Shown here in pieces: positions 53,885 through 64,000 of a stretch of 64,000 nucleotides of DNA. Every line of letters starts with the position of its first letter. Position 1 is the first letter of the stretch. The DNA lies in contig VZQC01000265.1 of assembly GCA_009823505.1 (NCBI GenBank), forward strand, positions 5,046,876-5,110,875, in the 5' to 3' direction. Both the position numbers and the translations under genes were made by a program. The notes beneath the pieces were generated by a model that was not told where the DNA came from, did not search any database, and saw only the letters and a list, made by a program, of their open reading frames with translations. Origin of the DNA: Rhizomys pruinosus. Its lineage: Eukaryota; Chordata; Mammalia; Rodentia; Spalacidae.

Positions 53885-54185
53885 AAAAAAAGGTGAAGAA
53901 CTGATTGAAGACAAAAAAATAAAATTTCAAAAAAACATTTTTATTGAAGTTTTGTACATTTCACACATCATCTCTCAGTCCGATTTAGATGCATTTCCCT
54001 TGCCATGCTCCCACCCCACCCCAGTTCATGCGTTCTGCCATACATGTGTTGTATCTTTTTCTGAGTCTTTTTTAAAGTTTTTCAAAGCAGAAGATTATTG
54101 TTTTGGGGAGAATTTTACTGTTTTGGTTGGTTCTTTGTCCCACTTCTTTTGTTGTTAAAGATGCTCTGGCATATGTTCATCTTTT
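53885..54185. other. AT-rich stretch, no feature recognised
   Basis: T-rich text; no family assigned. Confidence 0.4.
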
Positions 54186-54189
54186 CAAT

Positions 54190-54360
54190 GAATCACTGGA
54201 TTATGGTAACAAACATTTACTGAGTGCTTAACGCTATACCCCAATACTATACTGTCTAAAACGATAGACTCTAACTCATTTTCTAAGGCAGTAGTATTCC
54301 CAACTTATAAATGAGGAAACAAATATTTGGAAACATATAGGGTAACTTACACTAATTAAG
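54190..54360 (-). mobile_element. MIR SINE
   Basis: acaaacatttactgagtgct, gactctaactcattttctaa, cccaacttataaatgaggaa are reversed MIR. Confidence 0.75.
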
Positions 54361-54375
54361 AAAAACAATTTTATG

Positions 54376-54612
54376 GGGCTGGAGAGATGGCTCAGCAGTT
54401 AAGAGCACTGACTGCTCTTGCAGAGGACCAGGGTTCGATTCCCAGCACCCACATGGTGGCTAAGAACCATCTTTAACTCCAGTTCCAGGGGAATCAGATG
54501 CCCTCTTCTGACCTCTGTGGCATTGCACAACACGGGTGCACCAACTTACATGCAGACAGTACACTCATACACATAAAAAATAATAAAATAGAGAAAAAAA
54601 ATTAAAAAAAAA
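54376..54612 (+). mobile_element. B2 SINE
   Basis: ggggctggagagatggctca, ggttcgattcccagcaccca, ggcattgcacaacacgggtg, A-rich tail. Confidence 0.94.
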
Positions 54613-54626
54613 GAAAAGCAATTTTG

Positions 54627-54782
54627 AGGTGTGGTGGCGCACGCCTTTAATCCCAGAACTCGAGAGGCAGAGGCAGGCGAATCTCTGTGAGTTCAAGCAG
54701 CCTGGTCTACATAGCAAGCTCCAGGCCAGCTGGGGCTAAAGGGAGACCCTGTCTCAAAAAGACCAAAAAGAAAAAAAAAAAA
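54627..54782 (+). mobile_element. B1 SINE
   Basis: ggtgtggtggcgcacgcctt, gagaggcagaggcaggcgaa, gaccctgtctcaaaaagacc. Confidence 0.93.
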
Positions 54783-54839
54783 GAAGCTAATAAATTTGGG
54801 CACCTATATGTTTGTTCTAAAATATATATTATTTAAATT

Positions 54840-54985
54840 ATTTAATGTTAACAACTTTATAAGATAAATGTCATCCATAATTTATATATAGAAAAACTGA
54901 AGCTCAGAAAGGTTAAGAAATTTGTTCAGTCACAGAACTAATAAGTGGCAGAACTTGAACTCACACTCCACAGGCTGTAACCCTT
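54840..54985 (-). mobile_element. MIR SINE
   Basis: taacaactttataagataaa, aactgaagctcagaaaggtt, cacagaactaataagtggca, gaacttgaactcacactcca. Confidence 0.8.
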
Positions 54986-54987
54986 TA

Positions 54988-55141
54988 GGCTGCCAGACAT
55001 AATACAGGACACCCAGTTACCTGTGAATTTCAGATAAAAATTTCCTATCATTGCATGAAACATATTTATAAGTATATTCATTTATTTGAAATGCACATTT
55101 AATGAGACATCTTGTATTTGTCTTTGATCATCTAGCAACCA
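54988..55141. mobile_element. Palindromic DNA-transposon-like remnant
   Basis: The left arm (ctgccagacataatacagga, cacccag, gtgaatttcagataaaaa) and right arm (atttgaaatgcacatttaat, gagacatcttgtatttg, atctagcaacca) are diverged inverted copies with a short AT-rich centre. It resembles a palindromic mammalian MITE. I do not name the family. Confidence 0.5.
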
Positions 55142-55684
55142 TACACACAATATTCCTTCCATAAATTCCATTGCTTGGGCTTGATTAATTTGTTGCTTAA
55201 AGGCACTTGAAATTTGCTACAGCATAAATAATGCTAGGTTCCTCCTCGATGCTGGGCAAACCCTTTTGGATTCCTTTTCCCTCCATTTATGGAAGGCTGG
55301 GTTGGTCTGCTGACTGTCTTCTCCCAGATAGTGCAAGCTTGTCTCTTCTGATAAGAAGCCTTTGCTTACTCTTGGCACATTCTGGCCCTGTGCCTACACT
55401 GGGTTATCTCTTCAGAGGCCAGCTGTGTCCTGCCTGCTGGCACTCATTATCCAACCTGCTTGCTGCAGGAATTCTTGATTCCTAGGAGCTCAGAGCTACT
55501 CTGCTGAGCAGCTGCATCCTTCGAGGTAACAAGATTCACCCAAAGGAATGAAAATGAATGGGCAGGCTGAATCTCAGCAGAAGGGGACCTTGCAAATAAA
55601 ATCTGTTGTAGGAAACAGTAATAGGAAAAAGACATTAAAAAAAAAAAAAGACATGCCACCAAAGAGGCAACATTTTTTTTTTTT
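55142..55684. other. Single-copy stretch, no feature seen
   Basis: An 84-codon frame at 55231-55485 has no recognisable domain. Confidence 0.4.
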
Positions 55685-55685
55685 C

Positions 55686-55738
55686 CGATCAAGCCCAAGG
55701 TTTTGCACTATCACTGAGGTACATCCCCAGCCCAACAA
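55686..55738 (-). mobile_element. ID-type fragment
   Basis: gatcaagcccaaggttttgc, actatcactgaggtacatcc, ccagccc are a shortened reversed ID head. Confidence 0.65.
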
Positions 55739-56004
55739 AGGACCCTTGATTAATTGTGCATCTCCTCTACTCTGATGGAGCTGTCTTTTTATTTTTGTGA
55801 TTTTCATACAATATAATTTGATGGTATTTAGATCCTCTCTTCTATCCACACCTCCCCTTCCTGCTAATGTAACTTTCATTCAATGCACAGCATGCATCTC
55901 TGTCTGTCTTCTTTTACCAGCTGAATGGAAGAAACAGAAGCTGCTGTCTGTCTGTCTGTCATCTACTTATTTTGAGCATCTGACTGCTAATGTACTGAGT
56001 TTAT

Positions 56005-56163
56005 TTTATTTTATATTTGTGACACAGTTTCATGTAATCCAGGCTAGCCTCAAAATCCTATGTAGCTCAAAGTCCTATGTAGCTCAGGATGACTTAGAAC
56101 TTTGGACTTTCCTGCCTCGGCTCCACAGTGCTGGGATTATAGGTGTATGCCACCACAGCCAGC
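56005..56163 (-). mobile_element. B1/B4 SINE, old, with internal duplication
   Basis: gtgacacagtttcatgtaat, then cctatgtagctcaaagt / cctatgtagctcaggat in tandem, then tgctgggattataggtgtat and gccaccacagccagc. Confidence 0.8.
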
Positions 56164-56254
56164 TTCAGAAACTGCTGTAAATAGCTGCCTAGAAGCTAAA
56201 TGCTTTGTCCCTCAGATCACCCATATTTTTTGTATATATTATAGATAAGAATGC

Positions 56255-56345
56255 TAAGGCTTCAAGAGGTTAAGTGATTCACCCACCGTCACACAGCTGG
56301 CAAGTGACAGCCAGCCGCTGCACTGGATTCACACCTGTGTCATCT
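56255..56345 (-). mobile_element. MIR fragment
   Basis: aggcttcaagaggttaagtg, attcacccaccgtcacacag, ctggcaagtgacag, ggattcacacctgtgtc. Confidence 0.7.
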
Positions 56346-56514
56346 TACTCAGAGGAGCCACACACTTAATTATTGCATAGCAATGCTTCTATAGCATGAG
56401 ATCAGTAAATACTGCTTCTGTGGTGAAGAAGCAGTTTTAAAACCATTCACATCTGTTGCTGACTTTTACGTCAAAGGCATGAAACATTCTCTTTGTTAAA
56501 TAGTGAAAAATCTC

Positions 56515-56679
56515 AGCCGGGCGTGGTGGTGCACACCTTTAATCCTAGCACTTGGGAGGCAGAGGCAGGCGGATCTTTGTGAGTTCAAGGCCAGCCTGGT
56601 CTACAGAGCGAGTTCCAGGACAGCTGGGGCCACAGGGAGACCCTGTCTCAAAAAAAAAAATACCAAAAAAAAAAAAAAA
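56515..56679 (+). mobile_element. B1 SINE, young, with target duplication
   Basis: agccgggcgtggtggtgcac to gaccctgtctcaaaaa. Flanked by tagtgaaaaatctc at 56501-56514 and 56680-56693. Confidence 0.95.
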
Positions 56680-56699
56680 TAGTGAAAAATCTCTATGGG

Positions 56700-57090
56700 G
56701 AGGAGCAGGTAGGTGGTAAATGGCCTGGGGAGGCTTAAATTAGTTGCTGTGATTAGTAGATAGCATATACTGCATGTGATTCCTGCCTGAGTTGGACAAC
56801 ACCTGAACTGGTTTGTGTCCAGATTCAACCAGAGAAACACATGGATCACTTACTTATAAATCATAGCAATGTCATGTTGCTAAAAAAGATTCCAAATGAT
56901 TACTTTTTGCTGTACAGATCTGTGTCTACTGGTAATGAACAATTTGTGGAGCAGCAACACATGTCTAAGGAATTAGCTGGCTTATATTCTTTTTTCCCAT
57001 ATATGGGTGTATGAGCTTGAATTCATGATTGCTGCCTCCAAATAACTTACGTTTTGATTCAACCAATGTTTTGGTGTTTTAAGAGTCAGC
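56700..57090. other. Single-copy stretch, no feature seen
   Basis: No repeat recognised. Confidence 0.45.
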
Positions 57091-57094
57091 TAGC

Positions 57095-57229
57095 AAACCA
57101 GGTGTGGTTCTGCCTCCGAGCACGCAGGAGGCAGAAACAGGTAGCTCTCCATGCGATTGAGGCCAGCCAGGTCAATGGAACCAGTTCTAGGATAGCGAGG
57201 ACTAAAGGGAGACTCTGTCTCAAAAAGAC

Positions 57230-57260
<31 letters not shown>
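57095..57260 (+). mobile_element. B1 SINE, diverged
   Basis: aaaccaggtgtggttctgcc, cacgcaggaggcagaaacag, gactctgtctcaaaaagacc, long A run. Confidence 0.88.
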
Positions 57261-57263
<3 letters not shown>

Positions 57264-57627
57264 AAATCAGTCAGTCAAAGATTCATATGTCAGTTTGAGG
57301 CCTTATCAACAACTATAGCTCTGCACTTTTCTGCAATTCATTCAATCCATTCGAATAAAATTTTCTCTCTAAAAATGAGCCTAATAATACCTGTTTAATA
57401 TTGCTATTAGTACGATTAAACTAGTAATTGAAGCTCACCCTTGCCAATGCCACATCATATTTTACCACAGTATCCTCTTTTGAGCCTAGGGAACCATATT
57501 TCTTTTCTATATTTACATTCTCAGCAGCAAGTATGAGTCCTGGACAAAAGGCACTTTTCACTTCAGGTCTGTTGAATAAATGTGCATGAGATCCTGTATG
57601 TATGAGGAGCATTTTGCTTATAAAATA

Positions 57628-57702
57628 TTATGCCTGGGGCCTATCAGTGGTATAGCACCTCCCTGGTATGTGCTGGCCATGAGTTTGATCCTTCACCACA
57701 AA
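57628..57702 (+). mobile_element. ID-type SINE
   Basis: tgcctggggcctatcagtgg, tatagcacctccctggtatg, gagtttgatccttcaccaca. Confidence 0.72.
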
Positions 57703-58955
57703 AATTTACTTATTAGTAAATCATTATGTCTGATTTATAATTTTAAAGAATTCATCACAATAACAGAGAAAGCACATTAAATATTGCAGAGCACATGGGG
57801 TGAGATAGTACTCTCAGGTTACATGTTTCTAAGAGTTTAAGCTCTATAAATACATTTTCGAAACATTCGGTCCCTTTCTATCGATTTGTAGCAATCTCAA
57901 TGCTTCCTAAAGGCCTTTTCCATAAATTGGTCTGGAAGTAGCTTTGTTGGTCCTGCCAGGTCTAAGCACAGCCATGCTCTCTAGGATTGAAAGCTATAAC
58001 TGACTTGTAAAATCATCCCAAGTTCAGGAGACATTTGGAAGAAATTCTCAGCCAGTAACAACACAAAAAGAAACAATTTCATACGACCCGAATTCTTACA
58101 GAGCAAAAGACATTCTCTTTGACAGTTAGTGATGGTAGTGCTAGAGTCAGACAGGGTCATAATTATGCTTCAGATTTCAGGAAAGCATATGTCACTCCGT
58201 GGTTATTTGACAAGCACCTCATTTCATAAGGTGCAAGGCTGACACTGTAGTGAGTACTTCATTAAAAGGAGTAGTATTTAGTAACCAGGCAAACAAGAAC
58301 AAGAATATGTAAAATACACCCCAAGGCAGCTAGCTATGTGTGCCATAGGTGAGCTGCAAACTGAAAATGTGGGACTTCCAAGAAAGGGTAAGTCCTCTGG
58401 GTAGAACTACAATATGAGGAAAACTGGGGGCTGGTAGAGGGAATGGGAGGCTTCTGTAACAGAGAGAGAGTTAAAAGAGTTGAGAGTGATTACAGCAAAT
58501 AGTTCACTTACTATATATGTAAGCATATAGTGAAAGGTCAGGCTGCAAAACAAAACTAGAGGTACATGACTGGCCAGGTGTTAGATCGAGTACTTTGTAC
58601 ATAATTTCCTGGGCAGCTAATGATACCTTCCAAAATAGGCTGGGGTCCTTAGGAATATGGTTCTGGCAAAAGTGTAAAACAGTTTGAAAGGAAAGCAAGT
58701 GAGTGAGAGACCAAGAGGAGAGTACAGCAAGAGTGTAGACTGGGGATGATCAATACCTGATCTGGGGAGATAGTGATGGAGCCAGGGCAGAGGGGGCAGA
58801 TGGGAGAGCTACTGGGTAGGAAGGACATATTACCTGTGCTCAGTCATATAGCAGTCTCTAGGCATGTGCAGCTATTTAAATTGAAACTTAATTAAAATTA
58901 AATAAGATTTAAAATATAGCCCCTTGGTCACTTATGGATTATGTAGATAGAGAAG
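57703..58955. other. SINE-free single-copy stretch of 1.25 kb
   Basis: No repeat or coding signal recognised. Confidence 0.4.
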
Positions 58956-58959
58956 GTTT

Positions 58960-59112
58960 CCAGGCCAGGTATGAGGACCCGAACCTGTAATCCCAGCACC
59001 TAGGAGGCTGAGGCAGGGAGACTGCCATGAATTGGAGGTTAACCTGGATTTCATTGTGAGTTCCAAGCCAACCAGGGCTACAAAACAATATCCTCTCTGA
59101 AAATAAAGAAAT
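58960..59112 (+). mobile_element. B1 SINE, old
   Basis: aggccaggtatgaggacccg, cctgtaatcccagcacctag, gaggctgaggcagggagact, A-rich tail. Confidence 0.85.
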
Positions 59113-60245
59113 AAATAAAAATAACATTTCCATCATGGCAGAATATTCATTTCCATCTCAGAATGCTCTATTGCACAGTGCAGATTATACCTGGAGGGCT
59201 AACTGAGCATAGAAATAAGCTTTGTGGCTGAAGAAGGCTGCTGGCATGAACAGGGAAGGCAAAGTCAGGAGAAGGAGGAGTTGGACCCAGTACATGTTTC
59301 ACTTCTGTCACACTGAAGGGAAAATATAGTACTTCCAGAAGTGGATGTGTGTACATGGTGTGAGGATGCACCATGCTGGTGCTTTCCCACAGCTTGTACA
59401 GGAGTGCCAGTTCGGTGTCTAACAGGCATAGGCTCTCCTGTGCTCCTTCTCCCTGGGCTGTGGAACTCCCTGAAGTTTATGAGTATGAGGCTCACTCCCC
59501 AACCTCTACCAGACTTGTGGCTTTATATATACTACAGTGAGGGCAGGAACCCAAAGGCCATGCTGTTACTGGAGCTTCTCTGTGCCAGCCTGAACCCTTT
59601 TATCTGCACAGACACTTGACACTTCCTCTCCTCTGACCACCTCACTTCCTTCTGCTTGGTCCTTGGAAAGTCCCCTTGCCCCCATTTACTCGATCGTTTC
59701 CTCTGGAAATACTCCTTCTCACAGGGTCATTCTTTCTTACTTGCTCTCTTTTCTTTTCCAGGTTAAACTTCAGGGCCCATCACTCCTTCCCCAACTCCTG
59801 TCTCTCTGATTAACTTTCATCAGCAAAACCCCAAGCAATGGCTTGTAGGTAGAGGAGAATCACATGCTTTGCTAAGTGGTCTCGCTTTAGACATATAACC
59901 TCCACTTTAAGAGGGACACTAAAAGAAAACACACAAACTGGATCTTGTCTCATCCATGCATGTAGACAGCCAGCACATACAGCATTGAATCCAAGGTACC
60001 ACTCAAAAAGAAGAGCAGTTAGAAAAGTGCCCTCCCCACAAGGCCGAAGTTGCTCTATCAGGTACTCAGCCTGGAGGCCAAAACAGGCTAGATCTTAGCT
60101 CTCGCCTGTCTCCTCTGCTCTGCAGTAGCTCGAGCAGGCCACTACCAAGTATACTCCTACATTCACGCCCATCCGCACTATGTTCTATGCCTTCCCTTAA
60201 AAAGCAGTGTGTGACTGAATTGCCTTTGTTCAAGGTTGACTCTTT
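59113..60245. other. Single-copy or very old repeat, unresolved
   Basis: Parts at 59370-59860 have an L2-like flavour (ctccctgggctgtggaactc, ctcacttccttctgcttggt) but fall short of a confident match. Confidence 0.4.
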
Positions 60246-60571
60246 AACCACTGTTAGGACTTGCCACCCATCTTTCTCAAGTTGTCTTCCTCTTGTGTTC
60301 AGAGTCAACCTCATCCCTCTAAAGATCACCCTGGCATCATGAGGCAGCATCTCCACCTTAAGTGCCTTCTCTGGATCCCCACACCCTTCCCAATACTGCC
60401 CATTTCTCAGTTGCCATGCACAGCAAGCACCTCCTGGGCTTTTTCTTCCTCCCCTCTCATTCTCTCAACACGTCTTACTCAAACACTGTTTTCCCCCTAT
60501 GACAACACTGAAAGAGTTTCATCAAGGTCCTCAGTAATCTTTACCAGGCCAAATTCAGTCTTTGCATTTTC

Positions 60572-60624
60572 AATGCTTGGGTGGATGTGGCCAAGTGGTA
60601 GAGAGCTTGTCTAGCATGTGCAAA

Positions 60625-60675
<51 letters not shown>
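60572..60675 (+). mobile_element. ID-type SINE ending in (GA)n
   Basis: gcttgggtggatgtggccaa, gtggtagagagcttgtctag, catgtgcaaag, then about 23 GA units. Inserted in the L2. Confidence 0.75.
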
Positions 60676-60680
<5 letters not shown>

Positions 60681-61274
60681 ATCTTCCCTATCCCAGCAGT
60701 GATACGACTGATCACTCCCTCCCTCCTTCCTGAAACAGGTCCCTACCAACTTCCTCCCTTTCCTGGTGTTGCTGTACTCTGACTGCTAGCTCCTTTTCTC
60801 CTTAACCTCTCTTCCTAAGAATTCTATGTAGACCTGAGGCGACCTGATACTTAAAGTCATCTATGTGCTCAAAGATACCAAATTTAGATCTCAGGGTTCA
60901 TAATCCAACTGTCTACTCAACATTTCCACTTGGTTGTATCATAGGCAAAATTGAAATCTTAATTTCTCCCATCCCCAATTTGGTCCTCCCTGTTGACTCT
61001 GTCTCATTAAATGGCACCACAGTTAGCCCTGAACACAAGAATCATCCATGCTTTTTTTTTCCTCCACTCACTAGAACATGGGTGCAGGTGACCGTGACCG
61101 AGAAAGTACATCTGGTGGTGGCATGGTCAGGCCACTCAAGTGCAAATTCAACCCAAGTAAAACATATCTAAGCAAACTAAAATAAAAATTTACAAAACCA
61201 AATATCCCTTTCTCACTGCCATTTTTGTCAAAACTGACATTACTGGACTTCCTGTGGGCATTTGTGCTTCTGCT

Positions 61275-61432
61275 ATGTACCTCACATAGAGCAAGATAGG
61301 GGGTCTTACTTCTACCCCCTGACTGGCCTGGAACTCACTATATAGCCCAAGATAGCCTCAAACTCAGGGCAATCCTCCCGCCTCGGCCTTCCAAATGCTG
61401 AGATTACAGAGGAGAGCCATCACACCCTGCTT
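61275..61432 (-). mobile_element. B1 SINE, old
   Basis: tgactggcctggaactcact, atatagcccaagatagcctc, tccaaatgctgagattacag. Confidence 0.82.
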
Positions 61433-62084
61433 AATTCTAACTTTCAAAAACATGAACCAGATATAGTCATTCCTGGGTCCACCCTCCTCTGGGGTTTTCC
61501 TGTTGCTCTTACAATGGCCTACAGGCTCCACAGAGTCTGGCCACTTGCCCCAGACTTGGAGCCTCTGGCCCAGACTGTTCTCTTATCCTCCCACTTGCCT
61601 TCTGCTGTTCCAGCAATGTGGCAGGTACATCCCCACATATGGGCGTGTGGCTGATTTTCTCTCAGCTTGGAAAGGCTGCTCCTCTCATCCACCCCTGGAT
61701 TTACTAGGCTTGTTCCTTCATAGCATGTGTGATTTACACAAAGCTCTCCCTGGTGACCTACAACTTTTGACACTTGTTTAGGTTCCCTCTCCTAGTCCCA
61801 GAGAATGAAAGCAGAGAATGAAAGCTCCAGGAGTGCAATTGCTAGTCTACAGCTTCATCCCTGTGCCTAGGCCCACATCAAGCAACCTAAGTGCTCAGCT
61901 AGTAACTGTCAAAGGGCTGCATCCCTCTGCATCCTCTTCCTTCTGAGTTTCCTGTCCTCCCTCATTTCATTTGTGGCCTTACTCACCTCTCCCAACCCTG
62001 CCCCAAAGGCAAAGCCCCTGCTTCCATCTGCCCAAGATTTCCCTGCAGTCCCCACCTCCGGCGCGCAGCTCCTTTAAGGTGATT

Positions 62085-62183
62085 CAGGAACGCCGCGGAG
62101 GGGCGGGGTGAAACCCGCGGACTGGGACTGGGAGGGGCGGGCCCGGAGGCGGGGCCTGCGTGCTGCGTGCGTGCGCGTTCCGG
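62085..62183 (+). promoter_or_regulatory. TATA-less core promoter with Sp1-type GC boxes
   Basis: GC boxes at 62097-62108 (ggaggggcgggg), 62131-62140 (gaggggcggg) and 62149-62157 (gaggcgggg). A CGTTCCGG ETS-like motif lies at 62176-62183. No TATA box. The layout is that of a housekeeping-type CpG promoter with dispersed starts. Transcription probably begins within about 62160-62190, inferred from motif spacing only. Confidence 0.7.
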
Positions 62184-62311
62184 AGGCGCCGCCGCCGCCG
62201 CCGCCGCTGCCGCTGCTGCTGCCGCCGTCGTCGCCGCGCAGACCCGGAGCCGGAGCCACGGCCGAGAGGAGGGAGGAGGCGGAGGAGGAGGTGGAGGAGG
62301 CTCCGGCCGCG
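62175..62311 (+). other. Untranslated first exon of an unidentified gene
   Basis: GC-rich leader with a (GCC)n run at 62187-62230 changing to GCT and GTC triplets, then a purine-rich GGAGGAGGCGGAGGAGGAGG stretch. It ends at a strong donor, CCGCG|GTGAGTGCG (exon end 62311). I see no convincing ATG start in the exon, so translation most likely begins in a later exon. The 5' end is approximate. I do not recognise the gene. Confidence 0.65.
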
Positions 62312-64000
62312 GTGAGTGCGGGGCGGGCACGGTGGCGGGGTGCATTGAGGTTCGGGCCGGAGGGGCCCGGGCGGCTCCTTCCTCCTCTGCCCGCCGAGTC
62401 CGGGGCGGCGGCCGGGGGCCTGGCGGGCGGGAGGGGCAGGAGGCCGGGCGGCCGGCGGGCCGGAGCCTGCCACGCCCGCGGCCCGGCCGGGAGCCGGGGC
62501 TGGGCCTGCGGGGAGGCGGCCGGGAGGGGCCGGCCGGTGCGGAGAGAAAGAGGACATTGTGTCCCCCAGCCTCCAACTCCGGGTGTCACGGCCCCGGCCC
62601 GCCTCCTCCGCCCCGCGCCGCCTGACACGGGATGGGACGTCGCCTTTCTCCTCGTGCAGCCCCGCGACCAGGTCAGCCAGCGCTTCCCGCAGACGCCGCG
62701 GGCCTCGGGGGTGTGGAGCGCGTTCTCCGCGCCCGGCTCCGAGCGCTGCCCGGGAGGTGCGAGTGGCCGGGAGCTTGCCTCTGCGTGCACTTGTGTGGGG
62801 TCCCGGCCCCTTCGCGTCCTTCCCGCGGGTTCAGAGCGCTGACATCCCCACCTCTCCACCTCTCGGCCCCTTTCCCGCCCTCCTTCCCCTCAGTCTAAGG
62901 TGGCATGCCATGCGTTCGCCTTCTCAGTCTGCTCCCTTCTTGGGTCTCTTGTTTCTTCCCTAAATTCTGCCAGCAAAGAGGTCACGGTGTGATTGTCCTC
63001 CCCGCGAGGGTGTGTTAGGACTGTCGGGTGGGTGGGATTGTGGCTCGTCTCCCTCGGTCGGAAAGTTAAGGACAGTGTCTTCAGCTGAATTGTGTAATTT
63101 ACTGCTGTAGAGAGAAGAGCAGGGGAGGACAGTTGTGCCTAGAAAAACGAGATTTCCTCACAGGCTGGAAATCCAGCGTTTAGGGGACCTTTGATCTCTT
63201 GGAAAAAGAATCAGTATTGAGGGACAGTGTATTGCTGTTGGGAAGGGAAAATCGTTTTGTCGTTTCTAGAAGGGAGTAGTGTCTAAGAAATGGAATAAAA
63301 GGGCAGGAGGTTAATGGGCCACAGCTTTACAGGTAGCCTGTTTTCTACTGCTTGGGTGGCAGATGATGAGTATTTCTGTTTCTATTATAGTAAGAATAAA
63401 GTGTTGACTCTGAAAGCTAACTAGGGTAGTTTGCCTTCAAAAGCTTGTAGTCACAAGCGCTGCTACTGGAAACAGGATTTGGAAACTTTTTTGGGTTTCC
63501 TGTCAGAACGTGTGGGGGTGGGCATGCCGACGTGTAGTTTTTCTTTTCTTTTGATGTAATTGAGTTCTGCAATACTTTGACATAATAATCGCTAAATTAG
63601 GCCCCAGACTCAGTTCTGTCTTTATGTGTTCCTGTAACCATTTTAAATCTAAGTTTCTCATGTTCTGTATTCTTTCTTAGTATGGTGTTTTAGTGAATAT
63701 TGTCTAATTTCCTTGCCATTTTGAATTCAGTTATGACTGTGTTCATTATCAAGGATTATGTGTCCAGCATTTGTTGAATGAATTGAATGATTCAATTCAA
63801 TCTCCAGACATACATCGCTCTCTCTTTTTTTTTTTTTTTTTTTTTTTTTTGGTCTTTTCGAGACAGGGTCTCTCTGTTGCCCCAGCTGTCCTGGAACTCA
63901 CTCTGTAGACCAGGCTGGCCCTGAACTCACAAAGATCCGCCTGCCTCTGCCTCCCAAGTGCTAGGATTAAAGGCATGCGCCACCACGCCCGGCTCATTTT
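62312..64000 (+). other. Start of intron 1 (continues past the window)
   Basis: Begins GTGAGTGCGG. The first 570 bases are CpG island and then the composition returns to AT-rich. No acceptor followed by a convincing exon is seen before the end. Apart from a terminal B1, 62880-63825 holds no recognised repeat. Confidence 0.6.
63826..63994 (-). mobile_element. B1 SINE, young
   Basis: T run, cgagacagggtctctctgtt, cactctgtagaccaggctgg, gcgccaccacgcccggct. Full-length, in intron 1, antisense to the inferred gene. Confidence 0.95.

Larger units (their letters stand above)
60250..61930 (+). mobile_element. Long L2 LINE remnant including the reverse transcriptase region
   Basis: Collinear with L2 over about 1.7 kb. 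The ORF part has ctctcaacacgtcttactca, tgacaacactgaaagagttt, tgatcactccctccctcctt, ttcataatccaactgtctac, caacatttccacttggttgt and taaatggcaccacagttag. The 3' region has cttacaatggcctacaggct, ccacagagtctggccacttg and tccatctgtgc-type ends near 61850. The reading frame is destroyed by stops and gaps. Interrupted by an ID with (GA)n at 60572-60675 and by a B1 at 61275-61432. Confidence 0.78.
62050..62880. promoter_or_regulatory. CpG island
   Basis: A sudden change from AT-rich, CpG-poor DNA to about 830 bases dense in G+C and CpG, with no repeat. It covers the promoter, first exon and start of intron 1 of the gene leaving the window on the right. CpG dinucleotides are abundant, which suggests an unmethylated germline state. 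The large frames on both strands here (up to 261 codons) are products of GC content. Confidence 0.93.

Noticed and set aside
59370..59860. Possible additional L2 segment
   Set aside because: Only scattered resemblance in pyrimidine-rich text, too weak to separate from chance without alignment.
61930..62100. Divergent (minus-strand) gene at the CpG island
   Set aside because: No minus-strand splice donor or exon-like sequence seen to the left; the L2 begins within about 150 bases. A non-coding divergent transcript remains possible but is not visible in the sequence.
62640..62680. Possible tiny alternative exon (ctcctcgtgcag ... ccag|gtcag)
   Set aside because: The acceptor and donor words are only about 12 bases apart and lie in GC-rich sequence where such words arise by chance.
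62074..62859. Long open frames on both strands in the CpG island (up to 261 codons)
   Set aside because: Frames of similar length occur in several phases on both strands, as expected from extreme GC content with few stop codons. They cross the splice donor, are Pro/Ala/Arg/Gly-rich and have no domain.

Overview
The window is nuclear DNA from a muroid rodent. It is AT-rich and almost wholly intergenic, and it is packed with the rodent SINE set: 7SL-derived B1, tRNA-derived B2/B3, ID and B4. Rodent L1 3' ends, rodent MaLR-type LTRs and long dinucleotide microsatellites accompany them. Underneath lies an older mammal-wide layer: MIR, L2, MER5- and MER20-like hAT remnants and old LTRs. The B2 copies carry a 3' part (around gcattgcacgacacggg, then a gcagacagtacattc block) that does not look like the usual house mouse or Norway rat B2, so I favour another muroid lineage. 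I cannot name the species.

Layout. 1-5 kb: two rodent LTRs, an unrecognised 670-bp A-tailed repeat, B2/B4 elements and a 200-bp polypyrimidine tract. 5-19 kb: stretches of single-copy DNA alternating with SINEs, MER5-like, MER20-like and L2 remnants, Lx-like L1 3' ends, an old LTR, and a nested B2/B1 cluster at 14.0-14.6 kb. 19-25 kb: dense SINEs, including the first of two B2-B1 composites. 23.5-31.6 kb: the retrotransposon core. An old sense L1 is broken by SINEs and an Lx insertion with target duplication. Beside it an old antisense L1 is broken by a MaLR-like element, which is itself broken by a younger sense L1. 31.6-60 kb: more SINEs, MIRs, three MaLR-type LTRs, microsatellites, a 52-bp minisatellite with YY1-like motifs, and the second copy of the unrecognised repeat. 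60.2-61.9 kb: a long sense L2 remnant.

The only gene signal is at the right end. A CpG island (about 62.05-62.88 kb) has Sp1-type GC boxes, a GCC-repeat 5' leader and a strong splice donor at 62311/62312. I read it as the TATA-less promoter and untranslated first exon of a plus-strand gene whose body lies beyond the window. I could not identify the gene. No protein-coding exon, tRNA, rRNA, snRNA or CRISPR array is supported; the open reading frames are chance frames in repeats, low-complexity DNA or the CpG island.

The most interesting points are structural: two composite SINEs with the same B2-B1 junction; an L1 with a possible 3' transduction inside a nested retroelement stack; a triplicated YY1-type minisatellite; the paired unidentified repeat; and a perfect four-unit heat-shock-element match at 11.18 kb. 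Family names come from recognising sequence by eye, without alignment. Boundaries are good to about 5-20 bases unless target-site duplications fix them.
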